Positions 36,309 to 45,779 of a stretch of DNA of 64,000 nt are shown one piece after another. Source of the stretch: Deroplatys truncata (lineage: Eukaryota; Arthropoda; Insecta; Mantodea; Mantidae); assembly GCA_030765065.1 (NCBI GenBank), contig CM060987.1:73108557-73172556 (forward strand), given 5' to 3'. Below the pieces are notes generated by a model that was given only the letters and a program-made list of their open reading frames with translations, ran no database searches and had not been told where the DNA came from. How positions within the stretch are numbered: position 1 is the stretch's first letter; the number at the start of each line of letters is the position of its first letter. Both the position numbers and the translations under genes were made by a program.

Positions 36309-38155
36309 TTAATAGCAACTTAAAGGAGGACAGAACTAAATTTTTAATTATTTCATACGATAAAACATAAACGAATCTAAGTACATTGTTAAAAACCACG
36401 TCATTCTACGACCTCTCATGTTCATTCTGGAAGCAGTTTTATGTTAATGCTAACCTCGCTGTGACGTCATGAGGCTAGGATCGCCCCACGCTAACTGAAT
36501 GCGGCGCAATGTCACTTGCATTAGTTAGCATTTAACTCCTGTTGTTATGTTGCGATTGTAGGACAGGTTTTCTTTCCTAACGCTCTGTGAGGTGTTAGGT
36601 CAGAATGCCTGGTACAATGTTATGGTTGTGTAAATGATTCCGGCGTAAACAGTTATGTTGGTTATTACTCATTCCCTGAGAGAGATAAGATTCGGCATGT
36701 GTAAAACAAATGATTGCTACTATGAAACGCAAAAACTTTGTACCAGCCAAAGATGTTAGAGTATGTGGAATTCATTTCAAAGAAAGTAACCTTAATGAGT
36801 CGAATGTTATAAAAAATACGAATAATGAAGAACGAGAAATTCAAAAGCCCTAGACTGAAATATGATGTGGTGCTTTCGAAATTTTAGGACTAGAAGAAAA
36901 CCCCCCAAAAAATAAACTCAAATTTTCTTAAACGAAAGCAAGTGCTACAGCTAGTGGATAATTCAGTAAGCAATTCTCAGCAAGAAATTAAAACTACACT
37001 CGTTTCTGAATCTTTACACGTGGAATTGAAGATTGATACTGAAATACGAGGGAACTGAAACTTGCTGTAAACGACGCTAATGTGAACCAAAGTTCGACTA
37101 ATGAGGAAGGTGAATATTCAGCTATAAATGCTGAAGATTATAAACCGAATGAATATTTGAGGGAATTGAGGGAAGATGGAGAAAAAGATGAAAGTATGGC
37201 CAGAAAATATTCTTTTGTGTTTGCGTGTAAATGCCCTCCTTGAGCTATTCATTATTTGTCACACATGTGGTGGGTCTGTCACTGAAAGAAAATCTAACAC
37301 GCGAGGGGCATTGATGAGAATTATAACTCAATGTGTGAATGGGCACACTTATGAGTGGTGCTCTGGAGGCAAAAGTGGAAGTCTGAAAAGTAATGTGTGT
37401 ATAGCTTCAGGCATGTATCCTTGGGAAGTGACATTTAATAGTTTCTTAGTATTCTCAAAAGCAATAAAACTATTTTTTTCTCAATAATATTTTTACAGAC
37501 TTGTTAAAAATTTATTTTCCCTTCTGTACACAAAGCCGGTTAAAAGAAAAAGAAAGTGATTTTGCGATTTTCATGAATTATTAAGATTTATGTTTATGCG
37601 GGGATGAACATTACGGCTCCCCAGGATTTTGTGCTAAATATATGTGATATTCTATAATGAATTTAACAACAAATAAAATATTATATTTCATAATTAATAG
37701 GAGAGGAATTGTTAAGTGGTGACATTGAGAAAACTGCTGGCGAAAATATACTGACTTCTATGAATAAAACCTGCCCATAAAGTTGTTCCTGACAGACAGA
37801 CACAGGGGTATTAGAACTTTCACGTAAAACAAGTTACCGCATATACATCACGAGAATTTAATGTATGGCGTCTTGCTAAATCGCTTATGAAAATTCTCAA
37901 AGTACTACAGTGCCTATACATTTCCGTTGAAACTTAATGCTATGACTGATCAGGTGCTCCGGCAGGAGGTTTTTGTTTTAAGAATGCTGCCGTTTGCGCT
38001 GCCATGTGAAAAATACCCTGCAGATCCTGAACGTAAGTGAAAATACATTGTTCCGGTTTTCAACACTATTATACGCAACCTAAGATCTTGTAGAATATTA
38101 AATAAAATAGACATGTGAATTTTTAGTTCAATCCTCCTCTAAGTTACCAGGTTAA
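36309..38155 (+). mobile_element. Kolobok-like DNA transposon with TTAA duplications
   Basis: TTAA occurs at 36309-36312 and 38152-38155, bounding a 1839-bp segment. Just inside, the left end reads AACTTAAAGGAGGACAGAAC and the reverse complement of the right end reads AACTTAGAGGAGGATTGAAC, so there are inverted repeats with few mismatches. The outermost 4-6 bp differ between the two ends. The interior encodes a THAP-domain protein. The combination of TTAA target, inverted ends and THAP protein points to the Kolobok superfamily. PiggyBac also uses TTAA, but it lacks a THAP domain and has different ends. Confidence 0.72.
36605..38075 (+). pseudogene. THAP-domain transposase remnant
   Basis: It starts MPGT at 36605. 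After a one-base frameshift it continues CYGCVNDSGVNSYVGYYSFP, a typical THAP zinc-finger start (Cys-x2-Cys), and a later frame supplies VCGIHF near 36761, the Cys-x2-His half. A second recognisable region is ELFIICHTCGGSV followed by CVNGHTYEW (37240-37370), a Cys/His-rich segment usual in these THAP proteins. The putative catalytic part reads CGDEHYGSPGFCAKY near 37598 (family: GDGRCDSPGH.AKY), then FLTDRHRGI near 37790, and FNVWRLAKSL near 37860 in another frame. In-frame stops and frameshifts are frequent. It is a dead transposase of a family that also gave rise to uncharacterised host proteins. Confidence 0.7.
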
Positions 38156-38245
38156 CATGAACATAGCCATCATGCACATACATACTGTGATGCATCCGAG
38201 TAAACATCACTAAAGCCGCTTGTCAGCATAAACACCGGGCGCGCT

Positions 38246-38250
38246 ATTGG
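38246..38250 (-). promoter_or_regulatory. CCAAT box upstream of the heat-shock-like promoter
   Basis: ATTGG on the plus strand (CCAAT on the minus), about 66 bp upstream of the heat-shock element. Inferred only from motif and spacing. Confidence 0.35.
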
Positions 38251-38315
38251 GAGATAATTAGAGCTTTCTGGTTGCCTTATCCCCCCTCCCCCTTCCACCA
38301 AAAAGTGTGAATGTT

Positions 38316-38340
38316 TTCGAGAACATTCTATGGAAGATTC
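38316..38340 (+). promoter_or_regulatory. Clustered heat-shock element
   Basis: Five alternating units read TTC-ga-GAA-ca-TTC-tatg-GAA-ga-TTC. The first three form a perfect nTTCnnGAAnnTTCn, and the last two follow after a 4-bp rather than 2-bp gap. This is a binding arrangement for the HSF trimer. It sits 7 bp upstream of a TATA box, as in strongly heat-inducible insect genes. A chance occurrence inside an LTR is the main alternative. Confidence 0.6.
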
Positions 38341-38347
38341 CACTGCC

Positions 38348-38355
38348 TATATAAG
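38348..38355 (+). promoter_or_regulatory. TATA box
   Basis: TATATAAG directly follows the heat-shock element. It predicts transcription start near 38376-38382 on the plus strand. Confidence 0.6.
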
Positions 38356-38450
38356 CGAGCGCTCTCGCGGCAATGAGAGCAGTCGCGAGTTGAAAGCGAG
38401 TGCGACTTAGTGTCAGTTGAGTTGCGATTTGAGTGGCGACCAGAGAGTGA

Positions 38451-38486
38451 GTCGGTCGGTCAGTCAGTCAGTCAGTCAGTCAGTCA
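38451..38486. repeat. GTCA/GTCG tetranucleotide repeat
   Basis: GTCGGTCGGTCA followed by six further GTCA units, inside the putative transcript. Confidence 0.85.
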
Positions 38487-38602
38487 GGCAGTGAACGAGC
38501 GAGTTAGCAACTGCGCTTGAGGTGCAACACTGAGAGCGATTCTGCGAGCGAGTTGGTGACGGCTTCTGTGACGTGTAGTGAGTGCTACCGCGGAGCGACT
38601 GT

Positions 38603-38662
38603 ATGGAGGATTTGTCTTCGACTCCCGAGTGTAGAGGCTGCGTCACGAAGGAATTGAAGTGA
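38603..38662 (+). CDS. 19-codon small ORF in the putative heat-shock transcript
   Basis: It reads MEDLSSTPECRGCVTKELK and is the first AUG after the predicted start site. The peptide has two cysteines four residues apart and no known motif. Coding status is unknown; it could be a leader uORF or noise. Confidence 0.2.
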   Translation: MEDLSSTPECRGCVTKELK

Positions 38663-39082
38663 CGGAGAATTGAACTAGTTCACATAATGAAGTTATATGT
38701 GAGCGAAGTGTATCCCTTAGTGACATTGTTGAAGTGAAATAGATAAAACAACAGTTAAGATAAGAACAGAGAGAAGTGACATTGAAAACAAATGTGTGAC
38801 AAAGTAGACAAGGTAGAAAAACTGGACAAAGTCACAATATAATATGTGTATCGCCGTTTAGTTTTCCAGCCGCCAGTGCTCTGCAGGTGTTTTATATTAC
38901 ATTTATATAACTATACTCTTACGGACTTTTATTTTTGTAGCCATTATTATTATTACTACTTATTATTACTTTATTATTATTAAGCCTCGTTTCTTATAGA
39001 AGATGCATTATACGTAGTACATTTTTGTAGCAGTAGGCTTCATTCGTGAGCAATAAAATTGGCAGATATCACCACTAATAAA

Positions 39083-39824
39083 ACTGAGATGGTAAATATA
39101 ACTAGCATGTATACTATAACACCTGTAGTTTACACATAGCTCATATATAATAGTGCAGAAAAGTTTACCTGCGATACGTGGCTAGAAGTATTCAGGCATT
39201 TAGCCCTAGTCAAATGCAGCACACATGAAGCGTTGCGTTAACTTTGATTTAGCTTACGTGATTAAAATTTGCATTCATGTTTCCAGTTATGAGATTGCTG
39301 ACATAAAACTTCCTGGAGTATGAGGAGGAGGGTCCATAAGTTTCTTTCGAAATACTTTATTGAAAATCGTGTGATTATTTTCTTTTCACAAATCGGTAGC
39401 AGCGGATACGAATTCTTTTACGTCAATTCTAATACTTCTGAAATTATTTTCATTCTCACTACAACAGCTTGGATCTCAATGCACGTAGGTTCACTTATCA
39501 GCATCATAATCTCCATATTCATTGGAGAGAAGACTAAATCAACAGCTGTTTGAATTAAGACAGTGAAATACAGCCTGCTAAACGTATACATAGTAGTATG
39601 TCCGCGGCATATATTTCAACGCACTCCCCTCGAAAGGTCTGCTTCATTTCCTAAGTTACGTGAGCTTTACTGGTGCGAAACTAACTGGTAGTATTCGTGA
39701 GTTACAAGAACTGAGCGCCTAGTGGTCTGTTTAAAGTACTTACTACTACTACTACTACTACTACTATAGTTGTTACTCCACAGGAAATTAATGTAAAATA
39801 AGACAAGTTTCGCTGATATCTCAT
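39083..39824. other. Unassigned, with ACT trinucleotide repeat
   Basis: An ACT microsatellite at about 39738-39766 lies close to the 3' end of the neighbouring retrotransposon fragment. A 77-codon frame at 39320 has no recognisable domain. Confidence 0.45.
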
Positions 39825-40775
39825 TCCAAACAACAACAACAATAACACACTTAATGTTTTACTTTTAAGGGCTTCTCCACTCTTCAGCAGCTGACCCGTT
39901 TTCCAATCGTCATTCATCCCGATTTAACAAGTCATCCTCCTCCAGGCACCGATCATTCATCATTCTATGAATCTGTCCTCTCCAGGTTGCTCTTGGTCTA
40001 CCTCATTTTCTTCTTCTAAAAAGGTCTTAGTCCACCTATCATCCTCCATTCTTTTCACATGTCCATACCATTGAAGACACCGCCTTTCTATTCTCTCCAC
40101 CACTATTTCCTCCATATCGATGTTGTCCTGCTGATGTAGTGGTTACCATGCTAGCTTCTAGTTCCCCAGGTCGCCCATTCAAACCCGGCGGAGGGCGATG
40201 GATTTTTTTCGGGCGTAAAAATTCTTAGCATGGCTTCATTCGGAAGGGAAGTAAAGCCGGTGGTCCCGTGTCGTAGATTTACGGCACGTAAAACAACAAG
40301 CCTGATAAAGAGGCCTCTGAGCAAAATTAAGGTATTTCACGCCCAATATAGAATGGGACGCTAAGGACCAAAGCGGTTAAAAAGCGTCCATAAATAAAAC
40401 TCAATTAATTTATTTTTCCATAACCATATATGTCTCACCTATTCATTTCTCATTCTCTCCATCCTTGATACTCTAGCACTAAGTCTTATTTCGTCCATTT
40501 CCACTGTTAAGATCTTAGATTTTTGTCCCTCTACCAAAGTCCATGCCTCGGCACTATAGGTCATTATACTTTCCACCACAGTCCTCAAGATCCTCTTCTT
40601 TGTACAAATGGACATGGCTCCACACCACAAAACCCCACTCAACATTTTATGGCTCTTCGTGATTGTTCTAACCTATTGTCTACATCCGCTTTACAGCTCC
40701 CTGCTTCATAATAAGCGATCCCAAATATTTAAACTTTTTAACAGCTTTAATAATTCCTTGGGATAGTGGGATGTC
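39825..40775 (-). pseudogene. Non-LTR retrotransposon reverse transcriptase, 3' end, split by a SINE
   Basis: On the minus strand it reads FKYLGSLI near 40765, then TYSAEAWTLVE and RLSARVSRMERMRNE (40440-40560). After the interruption it reads IERRCLQWYGHVKRMEDDRW near 40085-40035 and ends DDWKTGQLLKSGE near 39910. These are the conserved C-terminal blocks of RTE-like endonuclease-reverse transcriptases (FKYLGS, YGAETW, RRLRWYGHVRRM). A family B SINE at 40123-40402 separates the two halves. The segment ends in a TTG/TTA-rich microsatellite-like tail (39822-39848), typical for RTE 3' ends. Frameshifts and stops show that it is inactive. The polymerase core is absent because the copy is 5' truncated. 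Confidence 0.75.
40123..40402 (+). mobile_element. tRNA-derived SINE, family B, copy 4, nested in a retrotransposon
   Basis: It matches the SINE at 11114 from head (GATGTAGTGGTTACCATGC, B box ATTCAAACCCGG) to tail (GCGTCCATAAATAAAAC). It lies between the two halves of the reverse transcriptase fragment and is in the opposite orientation, so it inserted later. Confidence 0.85.
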
Positions 40776-41023
40776 CCGTCCACTTCCTCCTACTACTAGC
40801 TACTCCGTCATATATCATATTTACTCGTTACCCTAAACACGATTTAGCAACTAAGAAAGCAGAAGAAGCAGTATAACAAAAGACAATCGAATTTGCACAT
40901 AAAGCTATAATACGTATGCGACACTGATGCCAAAATATTGTAATAACTCACATGTAAGAAAACTTTAGTTTTATATCCTTTGTGCTTACATAATAAAGTT
41001 CGATAGCAGGGTATGCTAAACTA

Positions 41024-41826
41024 CAGTGTGGTCGTTTTATGGTGAGGCCACGGATCGCACGTATGCGTGCTCCGCACACTGTCTGGTGCATTGGGGATTT
41101 TTCGTTTCGAACTCCGCGTACTTACTGACGAGTGATAGTAACATGCACTATAATGAGTACTAACCTTGTTATAAATGATGTTGGAAGAGGTGTCCATTTG
41201 CGTGAAAACATTCCTTGCATCTTCGGATCAAATTTCCATTCATACGTATAAGCTCTTCTTGTGTAATGTTCATTATTTCTGTTTTTATATTATCCTTAAG
41301 TACGTCTATGGTGTGGAATTTGGCCCTATAAACTTTACTTTTTGGGTTCCTAATAAATAGATGCCACAATTCGTCAATTTTTTCATCCATTAGAACATCG
41401 TTTTCGCTTCTTAGGTTTAATGTTTAGCGATCCCGTTACCCTAAGCTTGTTAACTCACAGGTCTTTACCCGGAACTGGATAATCAGGAAATTCCTCCTTA
41501 AATTGTCCACACACCTGTCTGCACAATTCGGTATGTATAGTACACAAGAATTCATTGTTCAAGCGTGAACTTGTTGGCAGGCATTGCAGTGGACTAATAG
41601 CAAGACATTAGCACTCTTAAGCAAATCTCACACAACACGGATGTCTGGAATAAACATTAACCTTTGAGATCCATAAATGTTCTTTACAGCACTAACTTAA
41701 AGCAGTGACTGAAGCAGCACAACTGATAAGACAATCTTGAGCGCGTCATGTACCACAGTGGCGCATCGGACAAATACCGAGGTCACTACAGCCGGCCTGT
41801 GGTCTCACTTTAAAACGACGGCACTG
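41024..41826 (-). mobile_element. Internally deleted mariner-type element
   Basis: The left end reads CAGTGTGGTCGTTTTATGGT and the reverse complement of the right end reads CAGTGCCGTCGTTTTAAAGT. Both are preceded by TA (41022-41023 and 41827-41828), as expected for TA target duplication. At 803 bp it is too short for a full transposase. Only the C-terminal part remains inside, so this is an internal-deletion derivative. Confidence 0.78.
41169..41390 (-). pseudogene. Transposase C-terminus in the deleted mariner-type element
   Basis: The frame ends with SKVYRAKFHTIDVLKDNI, then EIMNITQEELIRMNGNLIRR and CFHANGHLFQHHL. This matches the usual end of the same insect transposase group as at 19685 (SKVY..KPRTI.ELK..I, then an I..A..RV..R..CL..NG.HFEHLL type end). 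The catalytic blocks upstream are missing. The preserved open frame suggests relatively modest decay after the deletion. Confidence 0.75.
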
Positions 41827-41828
41827 TA

Positions 41829-42343
41829 TTGTATTACGAGAGCAAATGGTTAATACTATAAGTGAGTGAACCGATGTTTTACAATTAACAACAGAGAATA
41901 TTATTTTTTTTGGATGTTCGCAGATTACGTATTTTCCAAAGAGGTTAACTTGGTGGCCAGGAGGTGCCAAATCTTCATGTTCACCATCATCTTTGTATAT
42001 TTTGAGGGTTTCTGCATTATGTGACAACTATATAGCTTTTATATTATTAAATATCTATGGGACCAAAGAGAGTTTAAATTTTCACCAACTGCAGTTATCT
42101 AAAAATGACTCGACCATTCCGGCCGAAGTTGTTTCCACCGTCTAAGGGTATTTACAGGATAGGTAGCAGTTCCAGAACGTAGCAGATGGATGGGGGGGGG
42201 TGTTTAAGGAAATCAGACGTTTCGCGAATGAGCAATATCGGGATTTTTCGGCCGTTATTAGGAAAAATCTGGGCTGTACAAAATTAGGTAGAGTAGGTGA
42301 GAAATACCTATAAAAGTCCTCTAGATCATGGTGCAATAATTTC
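41829..42343. other. No recognisable feature
   Basis: Contains a G run at about 42191-42200. Nothing else recognised. Confidence 0.45.
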
Positions 42344-42812
42344 ATAACCGAGCGGGTTGGCTCAGGCAGGAATGTCTGTAGGCCGCATTCGGGAGGTCCC
42401 GGGTTCAAATCCCGTGGGTCGACCAATTTGACTGAGATTTTTTCGTGGTTTCCTTCAGCCCTTAAGATTGGATATTACGACCCAAAGTTCCACCTTAAGT
42501 AAAAAACAATAGTAAAAATGAAAAATAGTGGTAATAGCGAGTGCTGTGCCATCTATCCACATAAAGTGAAAGTAGGTAGACTGGACGGCACCCTAATGCC
42601 ATCTGCACGGCACGAAGCAGAAGATCCGGCTGCTAAGCACTAGAGTTCTCTGTGGACACGTGGCGAAACAAGATGGCATGGTTACAGGGATGAGACCTAG
42701 AAGGCTAACTGTCCGCCACACCTCGATCTAAGAGTTATCCACTAACGATCCGTTGCGATGTGACCTTGTAGTTAATGCGACGTAAAGTAAATAGAGTAAT
42801 AATAATTACATA
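42344..42812 (+). mobile_element. tRNA-derived SINE, family D, long
   Basis: The head reads CCGAGCGGGTTGGCTCAGGC with a strong B box GGGTTCAAATCCCG. A body of about 380 bp ends in GCGACGTAAAGTAAATAGAG and an AT-rich tail. The 3' tail of this type is common in insect SINEs. Target duplication not resolved. Confidence 0.7.
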
Positions 42813-43299
42813 AAGAATGGGGGGAGGTAAATTAAATTAATTCGTGATTCGAGTTTAAAAAAGCTAACCGTAATCAATAAGCGCTCTGTTACATATAATT
42901 GCGTAGACAGCATTTCTCTTTTGCGATGGAAAGAGAAAAGGAGAATCACAAATTTCTAAGCAAGTTCGTCAGGTGATGTAAATGTACATACAACATGTGA
43001 TATATGTGACCCTTATTAAACTAAGTACATGCTAGTTAATAAAAATGCTTGCGTTTTTAATACTTCTTCCCTAATTATACTCTTAGTTTCAAAGGAAGAG
43101 GAATCATCTGCCTTATGCGTGGATGAAAATGAATAAAGCTGCGAAGAAAAAAAAACATGAAGATAGTTGTCAGCTCCAAACGTTTCTATGTCATTATTAT
43201 CTATTGTATAAAATTTAGTGCGTATGTAGAGAACTTCACAGTTATGTTATGCGTTTAATTTTCAAATGAATACTTCAAAAATATGATATTTTAATCAAA
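42813..43299. other. No recognisable feature
   Basis: AT-rich, nothing recognised. Confidence 0.45.
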
Positions 43300-43577
43300 A
43301 TCAGACATCTTGTTCTATAAAAGAGAAGTTGCAATGCGAACTCTCTTGAAAACCTTGGTTTGTAATGCCTAAACAGTAGCTGACTCAAGAATGAAATTTG
43401 CTATGTTTACGATTTTACGTTTCTGAGTTTTGCTGTTCATAGATACATGCACATGCATAGGTGGACATTTTATGAAATTTTTTGGGGGAGTAGCGCATTT
43501 TCAGTGAAATATCGATACCTAATTTTGGGTAGAATGCAATACTTCCTCTGCCTGCTATAGGTAGGTGCTGCAATAGT
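43300..43577 (-). repeat. Family A, older diverged copy, terminal part
   Basis: It retains CTCTTGAAAACCTTGG, TTTCTGAGTTTTGCTGTTCA, TTTTGGGTAGAATGCAATAC and the terminal AGTAAAA. It abuts the next copy at an A run without any spacer. Confidence 0.7.
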
Positions 43578-44471
43578 AAAAATCTGATGTGTTACACTCA
43601 CATGACTTTCTCTACTCTTGTACAAACTATTTTTACAAACGCTTCCATCTACTTCACGTTAATCGAGATAAACATTTGCAGACTCTATCTTATTGCTAAT
43701 TTTCTTGTAGATGTAAGGGGAATATATATTTACAAGGGCAATATAGAAATACAGTAGCATTTAAGCACATACATATCTCCTAATAGCTGGTTGCTAGGTG
43801 CAGCACTATTCCCTTTGCCACAGATAAATACTCTTTGCATATTCAAGACAAAAACAAATGAATAACGAATTCCCATTTGAGAAAATAAGTATTGAAAAAT
43901 TTAAGGGAATACCAAGCAATATCTCGAAAATGGTTCACTCAACAAAAAAATGTATATAACATAAATTGTGTATTTTAACGCGATCTACATTTTTTGTGTA
44001 GTAAAATTTTGTCTATCTCTTATGGTTTAACAGTTATGCAAAAGCCGTTCACAATGGAGAATACTTTTGGAAACATTCCCAGAAAATTCAAGATATACAT
44101 TTTATTTGTCATGAAAAGATCTTAAACATATGATATTTTAATCAAAATCGTTAGAGCCATTTTTGAGAAAATTAAAATTTTCGAAAAATGTTCCATGTAA
44201 AGGGTAATCTGGGGTGGGGGAATTTTTTTGAAAACCTTTGGGTCGCATTTCTGGAAGATGCTGAACCTAAATACCAAGTTTGGTAATTATCCGACTGTTC
44301 GTTTCTGAGTTATGCTGTTCACAAACAGACAGACAGACATACGGACATGTTTCCAAAAATGCTTTTTTTTTGGATTCAGGGTGTCTCAAAACATGTATTT
44401 CCGGTGAAATCTCGGTATCGAAGTTTTGGGTGGAATACAGTACAATCAATACGTAGTAGAGAAAGTAAAAA
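43578..44471 (-). repeat. Family A 0.9-kb repeat, copy 8
   Basis: A full copy in minus orientation. A short deletion removes the CTTCCCCTAC block near 44445, and the CA tract is reduced to CAGACAGACAGAC. Confidence 0.85.
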
Positions 44472-45307
44472 TGGATTGACCATTCCAATTATTACAATAT
44501 ACCCGATAGGTTGTAATGTGTAAACCATGGCCCGATTTACCAGTAAAGCGGCAACATTTTTGAAAAACAGCCCAATGTGCAGATCTCCAGTCACAGTCAT
44601 GTTTGAATGGCAAAGCAAGGGTACATATGATCTCTCCGTGTGCCACCCTCTGATCTGAGCAGGTAAATAAGACACACGTGGAAGAAATCTAAGTCAAGAG
44701 TCGTGAGGTGCAACAATAACGAGGTGTCCTCGTGCCTTATTTATGTGGGTAGTATGGCTTCCCTTCCGTTTTACTACTACGCTTTGTCTCTCGTTTTTAA
44801 TTCACAGAGGAGGAAGAAGAACTCTCGCTAGCTGGGCTCGGCTCATTTTATTGAATGCCCCACCGTGCTAGTACTACAAACTATGTGGAGTGGGATGCCT
44901 TGAGAACACTTGGGATGACTCCCGTCACTGCTTCTGTCACACACAACCGCCAGTGGCGTATCTTTCCATTGTTTCAGTAACCCTTTACCTGCGTACAAAC
45001 CACAACAGCCCTCACATATGCCTCAGGTGACGTGATTATAATCACTCACATGCGTTTTGAGGGAGACCCCACAGCTGCATGCGTACATGCACGTGCGTTC
45101 CTTCAGATGTGTTACCCATAGAGGAAAAGCATTAAGAAAATTCGGAAAAGAATACTATATACATAAATTCAAAAGAGAAGATATGTAACATTAATCATAT
45201 TACTCTCCTAACATATCATTTATTTTCGTATCTATTCCACAAACTAGTAATTTAAAGGCCTACTTAATGGAACCATACTGAGCAACCCAATATGTGTGAC
45301 ATAGTCT
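44472..45307. other. No recognisable feature
   Basis: Somewhat GC-richer than its surroundings at 44690-45130, but without recognisable coding or repeat structure. Confidence 0.45.
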
Positions 45308-45311
45308 ATAT

Positions 45312-45530
45312 ATTATCTTCTGCACAGTTATTTAAATATATTAAATGAAATAAGTTTCTATTCCAACTGTAAGTAGAAAGTTTTTTATTTCTTAATTTTT
45401 TAAATAACAACTCCATCGTAACTGCTGCAATCTAACTCCAAAGAGTATTTAATCAAAGGATAGCATTTAATTCATAACATTTCTATAACTTATACTTCTT
45501 TAGAATGTCCATGCTGGCATTACTGCCACA
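45312..45530 (-). repeat. 3' LTR of the Gypsy element
   Basis: Aligns with 49494-49716. Shared anchors are ATTAAATGAA(A/G)TAAG, CAACTCCATCG, AACT(C/A)CAAAGAGTAT and CTTCTTTAGAATGTCCAT. A purine-rich GGTAGAGAAGTAA precedes it on the minus strand as the polypurine tract. Confidence 0.85.
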
Positions 45531-45779
45531 TTACTTCTCTACCAGTAATGAAGTTATGTTTAGATGCACACATAATAAGAACAATTAAGTTAAAGCCCTA
45601 CAATATAAAATAAATTTACAATACCCCGAAAAACAATAACATTTTTAAATGGTATAACACAATTTACCAAAATCATTGGAAACTGCAATGTTGATAGTCA
45701 AGATAATTTTCAGGGAACCTTGCTACTCCGCCTTTCCTTGTAGTTTTTATTGCTACAGTTTTTTGCAATCCCATGCCAC

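Larger units (their letters stand above)
38378..39082 (+). ncRNA. Putative heat-inducible transcript (non-coding or leader exon)
   Basis: Downstream of the TATA box lies a GC-richer block with a GTCA tandem repeat (38451-38486), then an A-rich, AGTGAA-rich stretch (38640-38840) of the type found in heat-shock mRNA leaders. AATAAA follows at 39052-39057 and 39077-39082. The first AUG after the predicted start opens a 19-codon ORF at 38603-38662, and a 16-codon ORF follows. There is no longer frame and no heat-shock protein similarity. Weak donor sites near 38809 and 38886 would allow it to be a 5' leader exon of a gene beyond the window. It may instead be the R-U5 part of a solo LTR starting TGTGAATG at 38306. 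Existence of the transcript is inferred, not shown. Confidence 0.35.
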
